Shown here in pieces: positions 30,524 to 38,604 of a DNA stretch of 38,931 nucleotides. Under the pieces are notes generated by a model, which saw only the letters and a program-made list of their open reading frames with translations, made no database searches and had not been told where the DNA came from. The stretch lies in the NCBI GenBank assembly GCA_019235415.1, contig JAFAKN010000231.1, forward strand, positions 1 to 38,931. Direction: 5' to 3'. A program made the translations under genes and the position numbers. Each line of letters begins with the position of its first letter. Positions within the stretch are counted from its first letter, which is position 1. The stretch is from Alphaproteobacteria bacterium (GTDB lineage: Bacteria > Pseudomonadota > Alphaproteobacteria > Reyranellales > Reyranellaceae).

Positions 30524-31462
30524 ATGGGAAAGACCCTCTGCGCGCTGCTCGTAGCGTTGAACTGCCTGTCGGCACCGGCGCACGCAGGACCGCGCGAGGA
30601 CTTCGATGCAGCAGTCGCTGCATACAGGAGGGGCGACTACGCGACGGCCGTGAGACTCTTGACGCCGCTCGCCGAGCAGGGAGACGCGCGCGCCCAGTTC
30701 GACGTCGGCCTGATGTACGACAAAGGCCAGGGCGTGCCGCAGGACGACGCCAAGGCGCTGTCGTGGTACCGCAAGGCTGCCGAGCAGGGACACGCGCGCG
30801 CCCAGACCAACCTCGGCTTCCTGTACGACCATGGCCGGGGCGTGCCACGCGACTACGCCACGGCGCTGTCGTGGTATCGCAAGGCTGCCGAGCAGGGCGA
30901 CTCGGGTGCCGAGACCAATCTCGGCTTCATGTACGCCGAAGGCCACGGCGTGCCGCAGGACTACGCGACGGCGCTGTCGTGGTATCGCAAGGCCGCCGAG
31001 CAGGGAAGCGCGACCGCCCAATTCAACCTCGGCCTCACCTACGACCAAGGCCTGGGGGTGCCGAAGGACCTTGCCACGGCCCTGTCGTGGTACCGCAAGG
31101 CTGCCGAGCAGGGATACGCGGTTGCCGAGGGCAAGCTCGGCGTCATGTACTACCAAGGCACGGGCGTGCCGCAGGACTACGCCGCGGCGCTGTCGTGGTA
31201 TCGCAAGGCTGCCGAGCAGGGCGACGCGAAGGCCCAGTTCAACCTCGGCCTCATGTACGCCCAAGGCCGGGGGGTGCCGCAGGACAACGTGCAGGCTCAC
31301 AAGTGGCTAAGCCTCGCGGCGTCGCGCTATCCTGGTCCTGAACAGAAGAGTCGAGACGAGGCCGTCAAGCTGCGCGACCAGATTGCCCGCAAGATGACGG
31401 CGGCCCAAATCGATGAAGCGCAGAAACTCGCCCGCGATTGGCAGCCGAAGCCGGAGCGATAG
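30524..31462 (+). CDS. Exported Sel1-repeat protein
   Basis: The 312-residue product has a signal peptide (MGKTLCALLVALNCLSAPAHA) and six to seven Sel1-type helical repeats of 36 residues. Each contains AQFNLGLMYxxGxGVPQDYA followed by ALSWYRKAAEQG. The repeats are nearly identical in protein and DNA. A charged C-terminal cap (DEAVKLRDQIARKM, AQIDEAQKLARDWQP) follows. Sel1 proteins act as adaptors in the envelope or in signalling. The start at ATG 30524 gives the best signal peptide; earlier in-frame ATGs are possible. No specific partner is evident. Confidence 0.87.
   Translation: MGKTLCALLVALNCLSAPAHAGPREDFDAAVAAYRRGDYATAVRLLTPLAEQGDARAQFDVGLMYDKGQGVPQDDAKALSWYRKAAEQGHARAQTNLGFLYDHGRGVPRDYATALSWYRKAAEQGDSGAETNLGFMYAEGHGVPQDYATALSWYRKAAEQGSATAQFNLGLTYDQGLGVPKDLATALSWYRKAAEQGYAVAEGKLGVMYYQGTGVPQDYAAALSWYRKAAEQGDAKAQFNLGLMYAQGRGVPQDNVQAHKWLSLAASRYPGPEQKSRDEAVKLRDQIARKMTAAQIDEAQKLARDWQPKPER
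30756..31220 (+). repeat. 108-bp tandem repeat inside the Sel1 gene
   Basis: The string GCGCTGTCGTGGTA recurs at an exact 108-bp period (about 30756, 30864, 30972, 31080 with a CCCTGTCG variant, and 31188). High DNA identity between units points to recent duplication or gene conversion. The unit count may therefore differ between strains. Confidence 0.8.
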
Positions 31463-31482
31463 GGACCAAGTACGCCATGACG

Positions 31483-31920
31483 TCACGCCATGACAGCGGG
31501 GCCTGGTGCTTCGCTCATGGAAATGGTCTCGGTCTTTTTGAGGGGCCAAATCGGCCACCAAGCCGGATACTCCTCCATCACGACCGTCCGGACGCCATCG
31601 TCCAGGACAAGTGCAAATAAAGTCAATTTCCAATCAAGCTCCCGCCAGAGCCATCCGTCCGGTGCCAGCGATATGGACTTATACTCCAGTAGCTCCGGCC
31701 AGCGTGTCAGCATGGCCGCCGTTGGTGGTCGTGGCGCTTGGCCGAGCAATGATCGGCCTCCTACAACCCACGCCGGCTCGCCATCCATACTTGTCCAACG
31801 ACGGCGAACTAAAGTGGCTACGGACTCGCGAAGCACAGCGAGGCGCCCGGTTAGAGCCTTGGCAGCGTGTTCAGAGACTGCAGATGGTGTGGGCAAGGTT
31901 CGCCAGGGTAGCGCGCGCAT
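31483..31920 (-). CDS. Possible orphan protein, start uncertain
   Basis: An open frame on the minus strand ends at 31483. Its last 110 residues look protein-like: MDGEPAWVVGGRSLLGQAPR, then LLEYKSISLAPDGWLWRELD and WKLTLFALVLDDGVRTVVME, followed by EYPAWWPIWPLKKTETIS. The tryptophan content and amphipathic pattern are better than in any other frame here. The frame is open to 32253, but the upstream part is Ser/Arg/Pro-rich and unconvincing. ATG 31920 (MRALPWRTL) and ATG 31788 are candidate starts, and neither has a good ribosome site. The surrounding 31463-32188 is visibly less GC-rich than its neighbours and holds nothing else I can support. Confidence 0.35.
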   Translation of the reverse strand: MRALPWRTLPTPSAVSEHAAKALTGRLAVLRESVATLVRRRWTSMDGEPAWVVGGRSLLGQAPRPPTAAMLTRWPELLEYKSISLAPDGWLWRELDWKLTLFALVLDDGVRTVVMEEYPAWWPIWPLKKTETISMSEAPGPAVMA

Positions 31921-32188
31921 CCCTGTCAGGATCGCATGAGGAGCTCGGAGCAGCTGTGACAAGCTTGTGGCAGTTGGTCTTGCACAAGGACTGAGATTGA
32001 TCGCCAAGGTGCTCTGTCCCCCGATCAACCTCCGGCAAGGCACCCTCCGGCAAGGCGACGACATTCGCAAAGAGGCGGCGTGGGCCACCGAGGCTGACGC
32101 ATACGACTTCCGGGGGCGAAGCGAGTAGGAGCGAGATTTCCTCCGGGCCGGTAAGCTACGTGGACGAGGGTCCCGGGGGTCTATTGCC

Positions 32189-32809
32189 ATGGGGTTGCGG
32201 GGGAGGCGCTGCTGGGTGCGGACAATGGTGCTTATCGCCTCGATGGCCGCCACGGCCTGTGCGCCACCCGGCTACCACTATGACGGCCTGACGATCACCC
32301 CGAACGATCCCTGCTGGCTTCCGGAGTTTCGCGCACCTCCCGCGATATCCTGGGTGAATACGACTGTCGGTGGTCCAAACGGAGTTCCCTACCGGGTAGA
32401 ATCGATCAGCAATCTCAACCAGGCCAGTCACAACAGCTTGGCGACTGTGGGGCTGCACTTCATTCCCAGCGGTCCCAATTCGTCCCTGTGCCATGTCGAT
32501 TTGACGTTCGTGAACGGCAAGAGCGACAGCGGCGTGCTGTCCATCTATTACCCCGGAGAATATGCGGACCTGCAGATCGAATGGGTCTCCGACACGAAAA
32601 TCGCGGCGGCCCTCGCGAAATTGGATGGACTTCGATCCGGTCACAAATTGCTGGTGAAGCCCGACCTCAAGACGCCCTCGGTGCAGCAGTGCGTCGGACG
32701 GGCCGTAGCCCTCGATCTGGCGGGTGAACAATTTCCCGGGCAACTCTGGGCCAAATGCGCCGATCCCAACAATCCGATCACGCGATCCAAGATCGGTAAC
32801 GGACCTTGA
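32189..32809 (+). CDS. Orphan lipoprotein
   Basis: The 206-residue product has a basic N-terminus (MGLRGRRCWVRT), a hydrophobic stretch and a lipobox-like AATAC (Cys24), so it is probably lipidated. The mature part has no recognised domain: YHYDGLTITPNDPCWLPEF, SLCHVDLTFVNGKSDSGVLS and IYYPGEYADLQIEWVSDTKI, then ALDLAGEQFPGQLWAKCADP. Several Cys may pair. Codon choice is less GC-biased than in the neighbouring metabolic genes, which suggests a different origin. Confidence 0.68.
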   Translation: MGLRGRRCWVRTMVLIASMAATACAPPGYHYDGLTITPNDPCWLPEFRAPPAISWVNTTVGGPNGVPYRVESISNLNQASHNSLATVGLHFIPSGPNSSLCHVDLTFVNGKSDSGVLSIYYPGEYADLQIEWVSDTKIAAALAKLDGLRSGHKLLVKPDLKTPSVQQCVGRAVALDLAGEQFPGQLWAKCADPNNPITRSKIGNGP

Positions 32810-32812
32810 GCC

Positions 32813-33022
32813 TTAAGTCCCCTCCGGGACGGCCTGGCGCTGATTGATCTGAGAGGTTGTGACACCGGTCGAAAGATCGGTACGTTGAGGAGGTGGCCGA
32901 CGAAGGGCGGTGATGAGCGAGTTTTCTTCACCGCCAGCCCCTGCTGCCACGCGGGCATCCAGCGCGCCAGACGTGGAACAGCCGCAAACTGCAAGAAATA
33001 CAAGCGCGATCCATCGGTGCAT
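32813..33022 (-). CDS. Small lipoprotein
   Basis: The 69-residue product starts MHRWIALVFLAVCGC, a short type II signal with lipidation probably at Cys15 (VCGC). About 54 polar residues without structure follow (SGALDARVAAGAGGEENS, then TTSQINQRQAVPEG). GAGGA lies 6-10 nt before ATG 33022, a good ribosome site. It ends 4 bp from the stop of the convergent lipoprotein gene. No family is recognised. Confidence 0.6.
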   Translation of the reverse strand: MHRWIALVFLAVCGCSTSGALDARVAAGAGGEENSLITALRRPPPQRTDLSTGVTTSQINQRQAVPEGT

Positions 33023-33113
33023 GACATTCCTCGCGACCGTCTGCCTGTTGGGTCCGGCAGCACGGCATCGCTCGGCTCATATTGTCGCTACGCCTGGCCT
33101 GCGACGCTTGGGA

Positions 33114-33332
33114 CTAAGCTGTGACCAAAGCCGACCTTCGCCTCACATCGTTCCGCAGAAGCGCCGGGCCGCCATCCTGCAGCGGCGTCGAATTCAGGAA
33201 CGCCTGCACCATCCGGACGCCGGCCTTGTGGTTCGCGCCGCCTTTTCCGACCGAGCCGCCGATCGGCCTGTCGGTCGCGTCCTTGCTGCAGAAAAAACAC
33301 TTGCTGAATTGGGAATGCGCAGTCAGCGACAT
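33114..33332 (-). CDS. Small protein with a peptidoglycan-binding-like N-terminal motif, possibly truncated
   Basis: The 72-residue product contains GGSVGKGGANHKAGVRMVQ followed by AFLNS and DGG. This resembles the opening of small peptidoglycan-binding modules (SVGxGGxNxxxDVxxVQxLLN) found in front of endolysins and lysozyme-like proteins. The rest of such a domain is missing, so the gene is either very short or a remnant. It also has CFFC (two Cys spaced by two) near the start. AGGGGAA is about 8 nt before ATG 33332. It lies in the same less GC-rich patch as its lipoprotein neighbours. Confidence 0.5.
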   Translation of the reverse strand: MSLTAHSQFSKCFFCSKDATDRPIGGSVGKGGANHKAGVRMVQAFLNSTPLQDGGPALLRNDVRRRSALVTA

Positions 33333-33545
33333 CGCGATTTCCCCTGAGCAAAACCAGCGAAATGCTAGAAGCGATAATACGACCGGACAATGCAGACCCG
33401 CGTGGCGATTCGCACGCTACCGCAGAGCAAGCGCTGTAGCGCAACAGCGGGTAGTCTGCCATTCCAGGCCGTCTGCGGGTGGCCTGCCACCCGAAGCCCA
33501 TCAGGGCGTCGGGTGGGGAGTTTTCGAACGGAAAGGATTGACCTC

Positions 33546-33941
33546 GTGACCCTCACCCTCGCGGATGCCAATCGCGTGATCGCCGGCGCCATCGAGAAGG
33601 CAAACCAGATCGACGCCAAGATGAATATCGCCGTGTGTGACGCCGGCGGACGGCTGCTTGCCTTTCAGCGCATGGACGGCGCCATGTGGGCCGGCTCCTT
33701 CGGCAGCCAAGGCAAGGCCATGGCCTCGGCCGCCTTCGGACGCCCGAGCGGCGATCTGACGCCACGCGCCGACCATCCGACCTTGCGCGGCATCGCCGCG
33801 GCGGAAGGCAACCACATGTTCTATGGCCAAGGCGCCGTGCCGATCTTCCGCCAAGGCGTCCTGCTCGGTGCCTGCGGCGTTGGCGGCGGCACCGCCCAAG
33901 AAGACGAGGACTGCGCCCGCGCCGGAGTTGAAAAGCTCTGA
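33546..33941 (+). CDS. HbpS/GlcG-like haem-binding family protein
   Basis: The 131-residue product matches the GlcG/HbpS (DUF336) family: LTLADANRVIAGAIEKANQI, MNIAVCDAGGRLLAFQRMDG, then SQGKAMASAAFGRPS and a C-terminal GAVPIFRQGVLLGACGVGGG with CARAGVEKL. Members bind haem or haem breakdown products or serve in small-molecule degradation clusters; the exact role is usually unknown. GTG 33546 is preceded by GGAAAGGA. It is convergent with the LysR gene 10 bp away. Confidence 0.88.
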   Translation: MTLTLADANRVIAGAIEKANQIDAKMNIAVCDAGGRLLAFQRMDGAMWAGSFGSQGKAMASAAFGRPSGDLTPRADHPTLRGIAAAEGNHMFYGQGAVPIFRQGVLLGACGVGGGTAQEDEDCARAGVEKL

Positions 33942-33951
33942 GGCGCTCCGA

Positions 33952-34860
33952 TTACCGCAGGCGTGAGGACGAGGCGCCTGTTCGCCTCCCCTCGAAAAGG
34001 GCACGCTCCGACGCGAACGCCTTCGCCAGGAAGTCCAGCGTGGCGCGGATGCGGGTCGTGCGCCTGAGATCGTCATGCGTGAGCAGCCACAGAGCCGAGC
34101 GCGGCTTGGCCAACGTCTTCGGCGTGAGACGGCTGAGCCCGAAAGCAGGGTCACCTAGGTAACAGGGGAGCAAGGCAAGCCCCAGTCCGGCGAGCGCTGC
34201 ATCACGGAGGGCAGGCAGCGCATCGACGCGGCAGGTGATCTGCGCCGCCCCCAGGTTCTCGCCCAGCCAGCGGCCGATGACGGTGCTCGCCAGCGCATCA
34301 TCGAGCGCGATCCAATCGTGCGCCGACAAGTCCTTGTCTTCGTGCCGAGAGAGGTAGGCTCGCGATCCGTAAATCGCGTGGGCAATGTCCGCGATGCGCC
34401 GCCCTACCAGGATCTCGGGAGGCTCCGGCGCGGGCCGGATCGCGATCTCGGCCTCCCGCCGGCTGAGGTTCGCCATCGCATTCGATATCGCGACTTCGAG
34501 CTGAATTTCGGGATGGGCGGCGCGCATCGTCGGCACGTGGCGCATCAGGATCGCGCCAAGAGTATCCGTCGTGGCGATCCGAACGACGCCCGAGGGCCTC
34601 AGGTCCTGGCCGGCAAGCCTTCGCTCGAGCGTCAGCACCTCGTCTTCGAGACGCGCCGCCGCCGCGGCCGTTGCTTCGCCCGCCGCTGTCGGTGCGTAGC
34701 CGTCTCGGAAGCGCTCGAACAACCGAGCCCCGATCTGTTCCTCGATCGCACCCAGGCGACGAAACACCGTCGAATGGGTCACGCCCAGCCGGCGTGCGGC
34801 CCCGGAGAGGGTGCCTTCCCGAAAGATCGCGAGAACGACACGGAGATCGCCCCATTCCAT
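33952..34860 (-). CDS. LysR-family transcriptional regulator
   Basis: The 302-residue regulator has an N-terminal winged helix-turn-helix (MEWGDLRVVLAIFREGTLSG, AARRLGVTHSTVFRRLGAIE, RLFERFRDGYAPTAAGE) and a two-lobed effector domain (about 90-290). ATG 34860 follows GGACAG. It is divergent from the glutathionyl-hydroquinone-reductase-like gene at 34973, the classic LysR layout, so it most likely controls that gene and the GST behind it. The intergenic region holds an interrupted palindrome at 34873-34894. The inducer is unknown; electrophiles or quinones would fit the target genes. Confidence 0.92.
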   Translation of the reverse strand: MEWGDLRVVLAIFREGTLSGAARRLGVTHSTVFRRLGAIEEQIGARLFERFRDGYAPTAAGEATAAAAARLEDEVLTLERRLAGQDLRPSGVVRIATTDTLGAILMRHVPTMRAAHPEIQLEVAISNAMANLSRREAEIAIRPAPEPPEILVGRRIADIAHAIYGSRAYLSRHEDKDLSAHDWIALDDALASTVIGRWLGENLGAAQITCRVDALPALRDAALAGLGLALLPCYLGDPAFGLSRLTPKTLAKPRSALWLLTHDDLRRTTRIRATLDFLAKAFASERALFEGRRTGASSSRLR

Positions 34861-34872
34861 GGTCTGTCCATT

Positions 34873-34894
34873 TTTGCAAACACCGTTTGCCAAA
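34873..34894. promoter_or_regulatory. Candidate LysR operator
   Basis: Arms TTTGCAAAC and GTTTGCCAAA with a 3-base centre form a near-perfect palindrome (one extra C). It lies 12 bp upstream of the LysR start and inside the 112-bp divergent region. LysR sites are interrupted T-N11-A dyads, and this fits in size and place. AT-rich DNA around it stands out from the GC-rich background. Confidence 0.45.
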
Positions 34895-34972
34895 ACTCAG
34901 AATATCTGTTCGCCGCTGGACATTCTAGACAATGGGCCGCGGAAGCAAAACTGCCCGGAAGGAAACGCGTCA

Positions 34973-35935
34973 GTGAAGTACCTGATCGACGGCAAATGGA
35001 CCGATGGTCCACCTTCGCAATCCGTCTCCTCCGAGCAGGGGGTGGTCCATCGCGGAAGCTTTCGCCGCCGGGTCACGCGCGACGGCTCGTCGGGATTTCC
35101 CATCGAGCCGAACCGCTACCATCTGTACGTATCCCACGCGTGCCCGTTTTCTCAGCGGGCAACGATCGTATGGGCTCTCACCGGGCTCGCCGAAGTCCTC
35201 GACCTTTCGATCCTCGACCCGCGATGGGTTCAGTCCGATGGATGGGTGTTCGGCACGTCCGCCCTGTCGACGAACGACAACGGGGGCAGCGGCTTCGCCT
35301 CCTTGCGGCAAGCCTATCTGGCATCCGATGCCAAATTCACCGGCCGGGTGAGCGTGCCCGTGCTCTGGGACAAGGCGATGCGCACGATCGTCAACAATGA
35401 ATCCCTCGACATCATTGGGATGCTCAACGACGAATTCGCGCCCCTCGGCGCGGTCAAGTCCGACCTGTATCCCGGCCCACTTCGCGCGACGATCGACGCG
35501 CTCAACGACAGGACGAACCGGTTGCTCGCCGGCGGCGTGTACGATGTTGCCGGCGCCGAAAGTCAGGCCGCATACGATTTGGCGACCGGCCGACTGTTCG
35601 GCTTTCTCGACGAGCTCGAGCAAACGCTTGGCGAGCGCGGTCCCTTCCTCCTGGGCGGCACGATCACGATCGCCGATGTCCTGGTGTTCACGGCTTTGGT
35701 CAGATTCGATCCGGTGTACGTGCCGTTGTTTCGCATCGGCGGCAGACGCCTCGCGGATTTCCCCGCCCTGACCGCATTCGTCAGGCGTCTATTCGAGATC
35801 CCGGAAATAGCCGAGACCGTCCGGTTCGATCACATCCTTGCTCACTATTTCGACAGCGACTGGTCGATCCCGCCGCGTCGGGGCATCGTGCCCAATCTGA
35901 CCCACATGACATGGCACAAAGCGCCGCGCGGATGA
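34973..35935 (+). CDS. Glutathionyl-hydroquinone reductase-like glutathione transferase
   Basis: The 320-residue protein is of the YqjG/PcpF (Xi-class GST) type. The thioredoxin-like N-terminal domain has the catalytic Cys57 in YVSHACPFSQR, where most members read CPWAHR. SVPVLWDKAMRTIVNNESLD is the cis-Pro and glutathione-binding region, and an all-helical C-terminal domain follows (LFGFLDELEQTLGERGPFLL, TIADVLVFTALVRFDPVYV). These enzymes reduce glutathionyl-hydroquinones with glutathione. GTG 34973 is chosen, with AAGGA 12 nt upstream. A second GST gene follows 17 bp downstream in the same operon, and the divergent LysR gene probably regulates both. Confidence 0.88.
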   Translation: MKYLIDGKWTDGPPSQSVSSEQGVVHRGSFRRRVTRDGSSGFPIEPNRYHLYVSHACPFSQRATIVWALTGLAEVLDLSILDPRWVQSDGWVFGTSALSTNDNGGSGFASLRQAYLASDAKFTGRVSVPVLWDKAMRTIVNNESLDIIGMLNDEFAPLGAVKSDLYPGPLRATIDALNDRTNRLLAGGVYDVAGAESQAAYDLATGRLFGFLDELEQTLGERGPFLLGGTITIADVLVFTALVRFDPVYVPLFRIGGRRLADFPALTAFVRRLFEIPEIAETVRFDHILAHYFDSDWSIPPRRGIVPNLTHMTWHKAPRG

Positions 35936-35952
35936 GAGGAAGGAAACCGACA

Positions 35953-36564
35953 ATGCGCCTGTTCTATTCGACCGGATCGCCATACGCGCGGATCGTTCGG
36001 ATCGCCCTGCTGGAAGCCGGTCTCGACGAACGCGTGACCAAGGTCGAGGTGACCCGCGCCCGGCTCTATTCGTCGGAGTCCGAGGTCTTGACAGTGAACC
36101 CCACGGGTCGAGTGCCGACCTTGCAGCTCGACGGCGGTTCGGTTCTGACCGAGAGCCAGCTGATCCTGAACCACATCAATGCCCTCAGCCCGAGTTCGGG
36201 TCTGCTTCCATGCGACGGCTCGGACGGCTGGCAGATACTCGCGGAAATGGGTCAGGCCTGGGGGCTGCTCGACAGCATTGTCGCCTGGGTGAGGGCACAA
36301 CCGGAGTCGCGCCACACGAAAGCGATTGTCGCGCGAGAATCCGCCAGGGCCATCCGTATCGCGGATGCACTGGAAATCTCGGTGGCCAAGAACGGATTTT
36401 CCGGACGCTTGAATGCCGCGCACATCGTTTTGGGAGCGGGATTGGGCTTGATCGAGCCGAGGCTGCCCGTCTGGCTATGGCGCGACGGACGCCCCTGCTT
36501 GTCCCGGTGGTTCGAAACGATATCCGCCCGGCAGTCATTTCGATCCACAATGCCGCCGTCATAG
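35953..36564 (+). CDS. Glutathione S-transferase
   Basis: The 203-residue product has the GST thioredoxin fold (MRLFYSTGSPYARIVRIALL with candidate catalytic Ser9). NPTGRVPTLQLDGG carries the cis-Pro, and LTESQLILNHI is the glutathione gamma-Glu binding helix. A helical C-terminal domain follows. It conjugates or transfers glutathione to electrophiles in the cytoplasm. GGAAGGAAA precedes ATG 35953. It is the second gene after the hydroquinone-reductase-like gene. The substrate is unknown. The last 20 residues (ARQSFRSTMPPS) are not typical, so the 3' end may have been altered. Confidence 0.88.
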   Translation: MRLFYSTGSPYARIVRIALLEAGLDERVTKVEVTRARLYSSESEVLTVNPTGRVPTLQLDGGSVLTESQLILNHINALSPSSGLLPCDGSDGWQILAEMGQAWGLLDSIVAWVRAQPESRHTKAIVARESARAIRIADALEISVAKNGFSGRLNAAHIVLGAGLGLIEPRLPVWLWRDGRPCLSRWFETISARQSFRSTMPPS

Positions 36565-36665
36565 TCAGATCGCCGCGCTGGGAGCCGCGACGGCGCGCGA
36601 TTGCCGACGACCGGCCGGCAGGAGGTGCTATAGTCGACGACAACGACAACCAGGAGGAATGCAAG

Positions 36666-38369
36666 ATGGCGTATGACGTCTTGATCAAGAACGGCCGGGT
36701 CGTCGACGGCTCGGGGATGGCGTCGTTCCATGGCGATGTCGCCGTCAAGGGCGGCAAGATCGTCGAGATCGGCAAATTGTCGGGCGCCGCCGACACGGTC
36801 GTCGATGTCGGCGGCCAGGCGATCGCCCCGGGCTTCATCGACAATCACTGCCACTACGACGCCCAGGTCACCTGGGATCCGCTGTGCTCGTTCTCGTGCG
36901 ATCACGGCGCGACCAGCGTCGTCATCGGCAATTGCTCGCTGTCGCTGGCGCCGGTGCGCCGCGGCAAGGCCGAACGCATGGCCGAGTTCCTCTCTTATGT
37001 CGAAGCGATCCCGATGGAGGTCTTGAACACGATCGAGGTCGATTGGGAGACCTTCCCGCAATACATGGACAAGCTCGACAAGCGTCTCGGGATCAATGTC
37101 GGCACGCTGATCGGCCACACCGCGGTACGCTATTACGTGATGGGCGACGAGTGCCAGAAGCGCACCGCGACCGACGCCGAGCTGAAGGAGATGCAGGCGG
37201 TCGTGCGCGACGGCATGGAAGGCGGCGCGCTCGGCCTGTCGGTCTCGCGCAACCGCGGCCATTACGACCCGCAGGGCGTGCACATCCCGGCGGTGTGGGC
37301 CGACGAGAAGGAGATCTTCGCGCTCGCCGACGTGTTGCGCGAGATGGGCACCGGCATCATCCAGTCGGGCGGCGGCCGCGAGGCCGAAATGAAGGACGGG
37401 CTGATGGCACGGCTCTCGGAAGCCACCGGGCGGCCGGTCGTCTACAACAATCTCGGCCAGAGCGTGCGCCGGCCCGGCGAGTGGAAGAAGCACATGGACC
37501 GCGTCGACGAGACTTCCAGGCAGGGCATCCGCGCCTATCCGCTCGCCTCGCCGAACACCACGACACAGACCTTCACGATGGCCAACACCCAGGTGTTCCG
37601 CGGCTCGCCGACCTGGCACCCGATCCTGCTGGCGAGCGACGCGGAGAAGCTCAAGGCCTATGCCGACCCGGCGGTGCGCGCCAAACTGCACACGGAAATG
37701 GTCGATTGGAAGGTCGAGATCCCCGGCAATACGATCTCGCGGGAATGGTACAAGTACATCTGGGTCGAGGAGCCCCAGCTCGACAAGAACAAGTGGATGC
37801 GCGGCAAGACGCTCGCCGAGCTCGCGGCAAAGCAGGGCAAGGGCATCATCGACGCGTTTCTCGACCTGGTGGTCGAGGAAGAGCTCAGGACGGTGTTCGT
37901 GCAGGCCGAGAACAACATCGACCTCGACGCCATGCGCGAGATCCTGAACTATCCCAACGCGCTGATCGGCTTGTCCGATGGCGGCGCGCATGTGCAGTAC
38001 CACGGCGGCTATGGTTTCTCGACCCGGCTGCTGGGCGAGTGGGTGCGCGAAAAGCAGGTCATGAGCCTGGAAAACGCGGTGCGCCGGCTGACCTTCGATT
38101 CGGCCTCGACCTTCGGGCTCTACGATCGCGGGCTGTTGCGCCCGGGCATGGTCGCCGACATCACCGTGTTCGACCCCGGCACGGTCAAGCCGCTGCCCGA
38201 GTTCATCGTGCACGACTTCCCGGCCGGCGGCTGGCGCTTCAAGGAGCCGGCGGCCGGCATCTACGCCACCTTCGTCAATGGCCGCATGCTGATGAAGGAA
38301 GGCGCCCACACCGGCGATCTCCCCGGCCGCGTCTTGCGCAACTCGCACTACCTAGCCGCGCACGGCTAA
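36666..38369 (+). CDS. N-acyl-D-amino-acid deacylase (D-aminoacylase) family amidohydrolase
   Basis: The 567-residue amidohydrolase begins MAYDVLIKNGRVVDGSGM, the D-aminoacylase/dihydroorotase-type lead. Metal ligands are visible: His61 and His63 in FIDNHCHYDAQ, the bridging-Cys segment VVIGNCS, and LIGHTAVRYYVMG in mid-barrel. The late-strand Asp lies in IGLSDGGAHVQYHGG. The length is typical (480-570) and it ends with the small beta domain (MVADITVFDPGTV). Members hydrolyse N-acyl-D-amino acids or related amides. The exact substrate here is unknown. AGGAGGAA precedes ATG 36666. It may share the GST transcript, 101 bp downstream, or have its own promoter. Confidence 0.9.
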   Translation: MAYDVLIKNGRVVDGSGMASFHGDVAVKGGKIVEIGKLSGAADTVVDVGGQAIAPGFIDNHCHYDAQVTWDPLCSFSCDHGATSVVIGNCSLSLAPVRRGKAERMAEFLSYVEAIPMEVLNTIEVDWETFPQYMDKLDKRLGINVGTLIGHTAVRYYVMGDECQKRTATDAELKEMQAVVRDGMEGGALGLSVSRNRGHYDPQGVHIPAVWADEKEIFALADVLREMGTGIIQSGGGREAEMKDGLMARLSEATGRPVVYNNLGQSVRRPGEWKKHMDRVDETSRQGIRAYPLASPNTTTQTFTMANTQVFRGSPTWHPILLASDAEKLKAYADPAVRAKLHTEMVDWKVEIPGNTISREWYKYIWVEEPQLDKNKWMRGKTLAELAAKQGKGIIDAFLDLVVEEELRTVFVQAENNIDLDAMREILNYPNALIGLSDGGAHVQYHGGYGFSTRLLGEWVREKQVMSLENAVRRLTFDSASTFGLYDRGLLRPGMVADITVFDPGTVKPLPEFIVHDFPAGGWRFKEPAAGIYATFVNGRMLMKEGAHTGDLPGRVLRNSHYLAAHG

Positions 38370-38425
38370 GTTCTGTGCTCGACACGTGGTAGGAAGCAGC
38401 CCTCCTTCGCCAAGGCTTCGGAGGG

Positions 38426-38492
38426 CATCCTGCTTCGCGCTAGACCGTATCGCGGGACTTGTCCTGCAATGCGCATAGCGCGAAGCAGGATG
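38426..38492. repeat. Inverted repeat touching the 3' end of tRNA-Phe
   Basis: CATCCTGCTTCGCGCTA (38426-38442) is an exact 17-bp reverse complement of 38476-38492, with 33 bp between. The right arm runs two bases into the encoded CCA end of the tRNA. It could act as the tRNA terminator or processing signal on the minus strand, or be a short mobile repeat inserted next to the tRNA. The rest of 38370-38425 holds a weaker CCTCC/GGAGG hairpin. Confidence 0.7.
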
Positions 38493-38566
38493 GTGCCCAG
38501 GGGCGGAATCGAACCACCGACACTGCGATTTTCAGTCGCATGCTCTACCAACTGAGCTACCTGGGC
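38491..38566 (-). tRNA. tRNA-Phe (anticodon GAA)
   Basis: Read on the minus strand the 76 bases fold as a full cloverleaf. The acceptor stem is GCCCAGG with CCTGGGC, the D arm has AGCTCAGTTGGTAGAGC, and the anticodon stem TGCGA/TCGCA encloses CTGAAAA (anticodon GAA). The T arm contains GGTTCGATTCC and the CCA end is encoded. It lies 38 bp downstream of yacG on the same strand, a common arrangement in Alphaproteobacteria. Confidence 0.96.
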
Positions 38567-38604
38567 TAAGCCGTCTGCGAACGGGCGGGCCTTAATAGGA
38601 TGCG

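Noticed and set aside
30756..31220. Regular 108-bp repeats read as a CRISPR or satellite array
   Set aside because: The period is in frame with a Sel1-repeat protein and the units are coding. There are no unique spacers.
31490..31939. Plus-strand frame of about 149 codons
   Set aside because: Ser/Arg-rich, with no ribosome site and no protein-like pattern. The minus strand is somewhat better but still weak.
36252..38348. Very long open frame antisense to the D-aminoacylase gene (and similar ones at 28081-30417, 14848-16494, 2754-4727)
   Set aside because: High GC with strong third-position bias makes antisense frames stay open. Their translations are Arg/Ala/His-rich without motifs, while the opposite strand encodes clear families.
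38491..38566. tRNA-Phe as an attachment site of an integrated element
   Set aside because: No integrase gene and no second copy of the tRNA 3' end were seen in the window.
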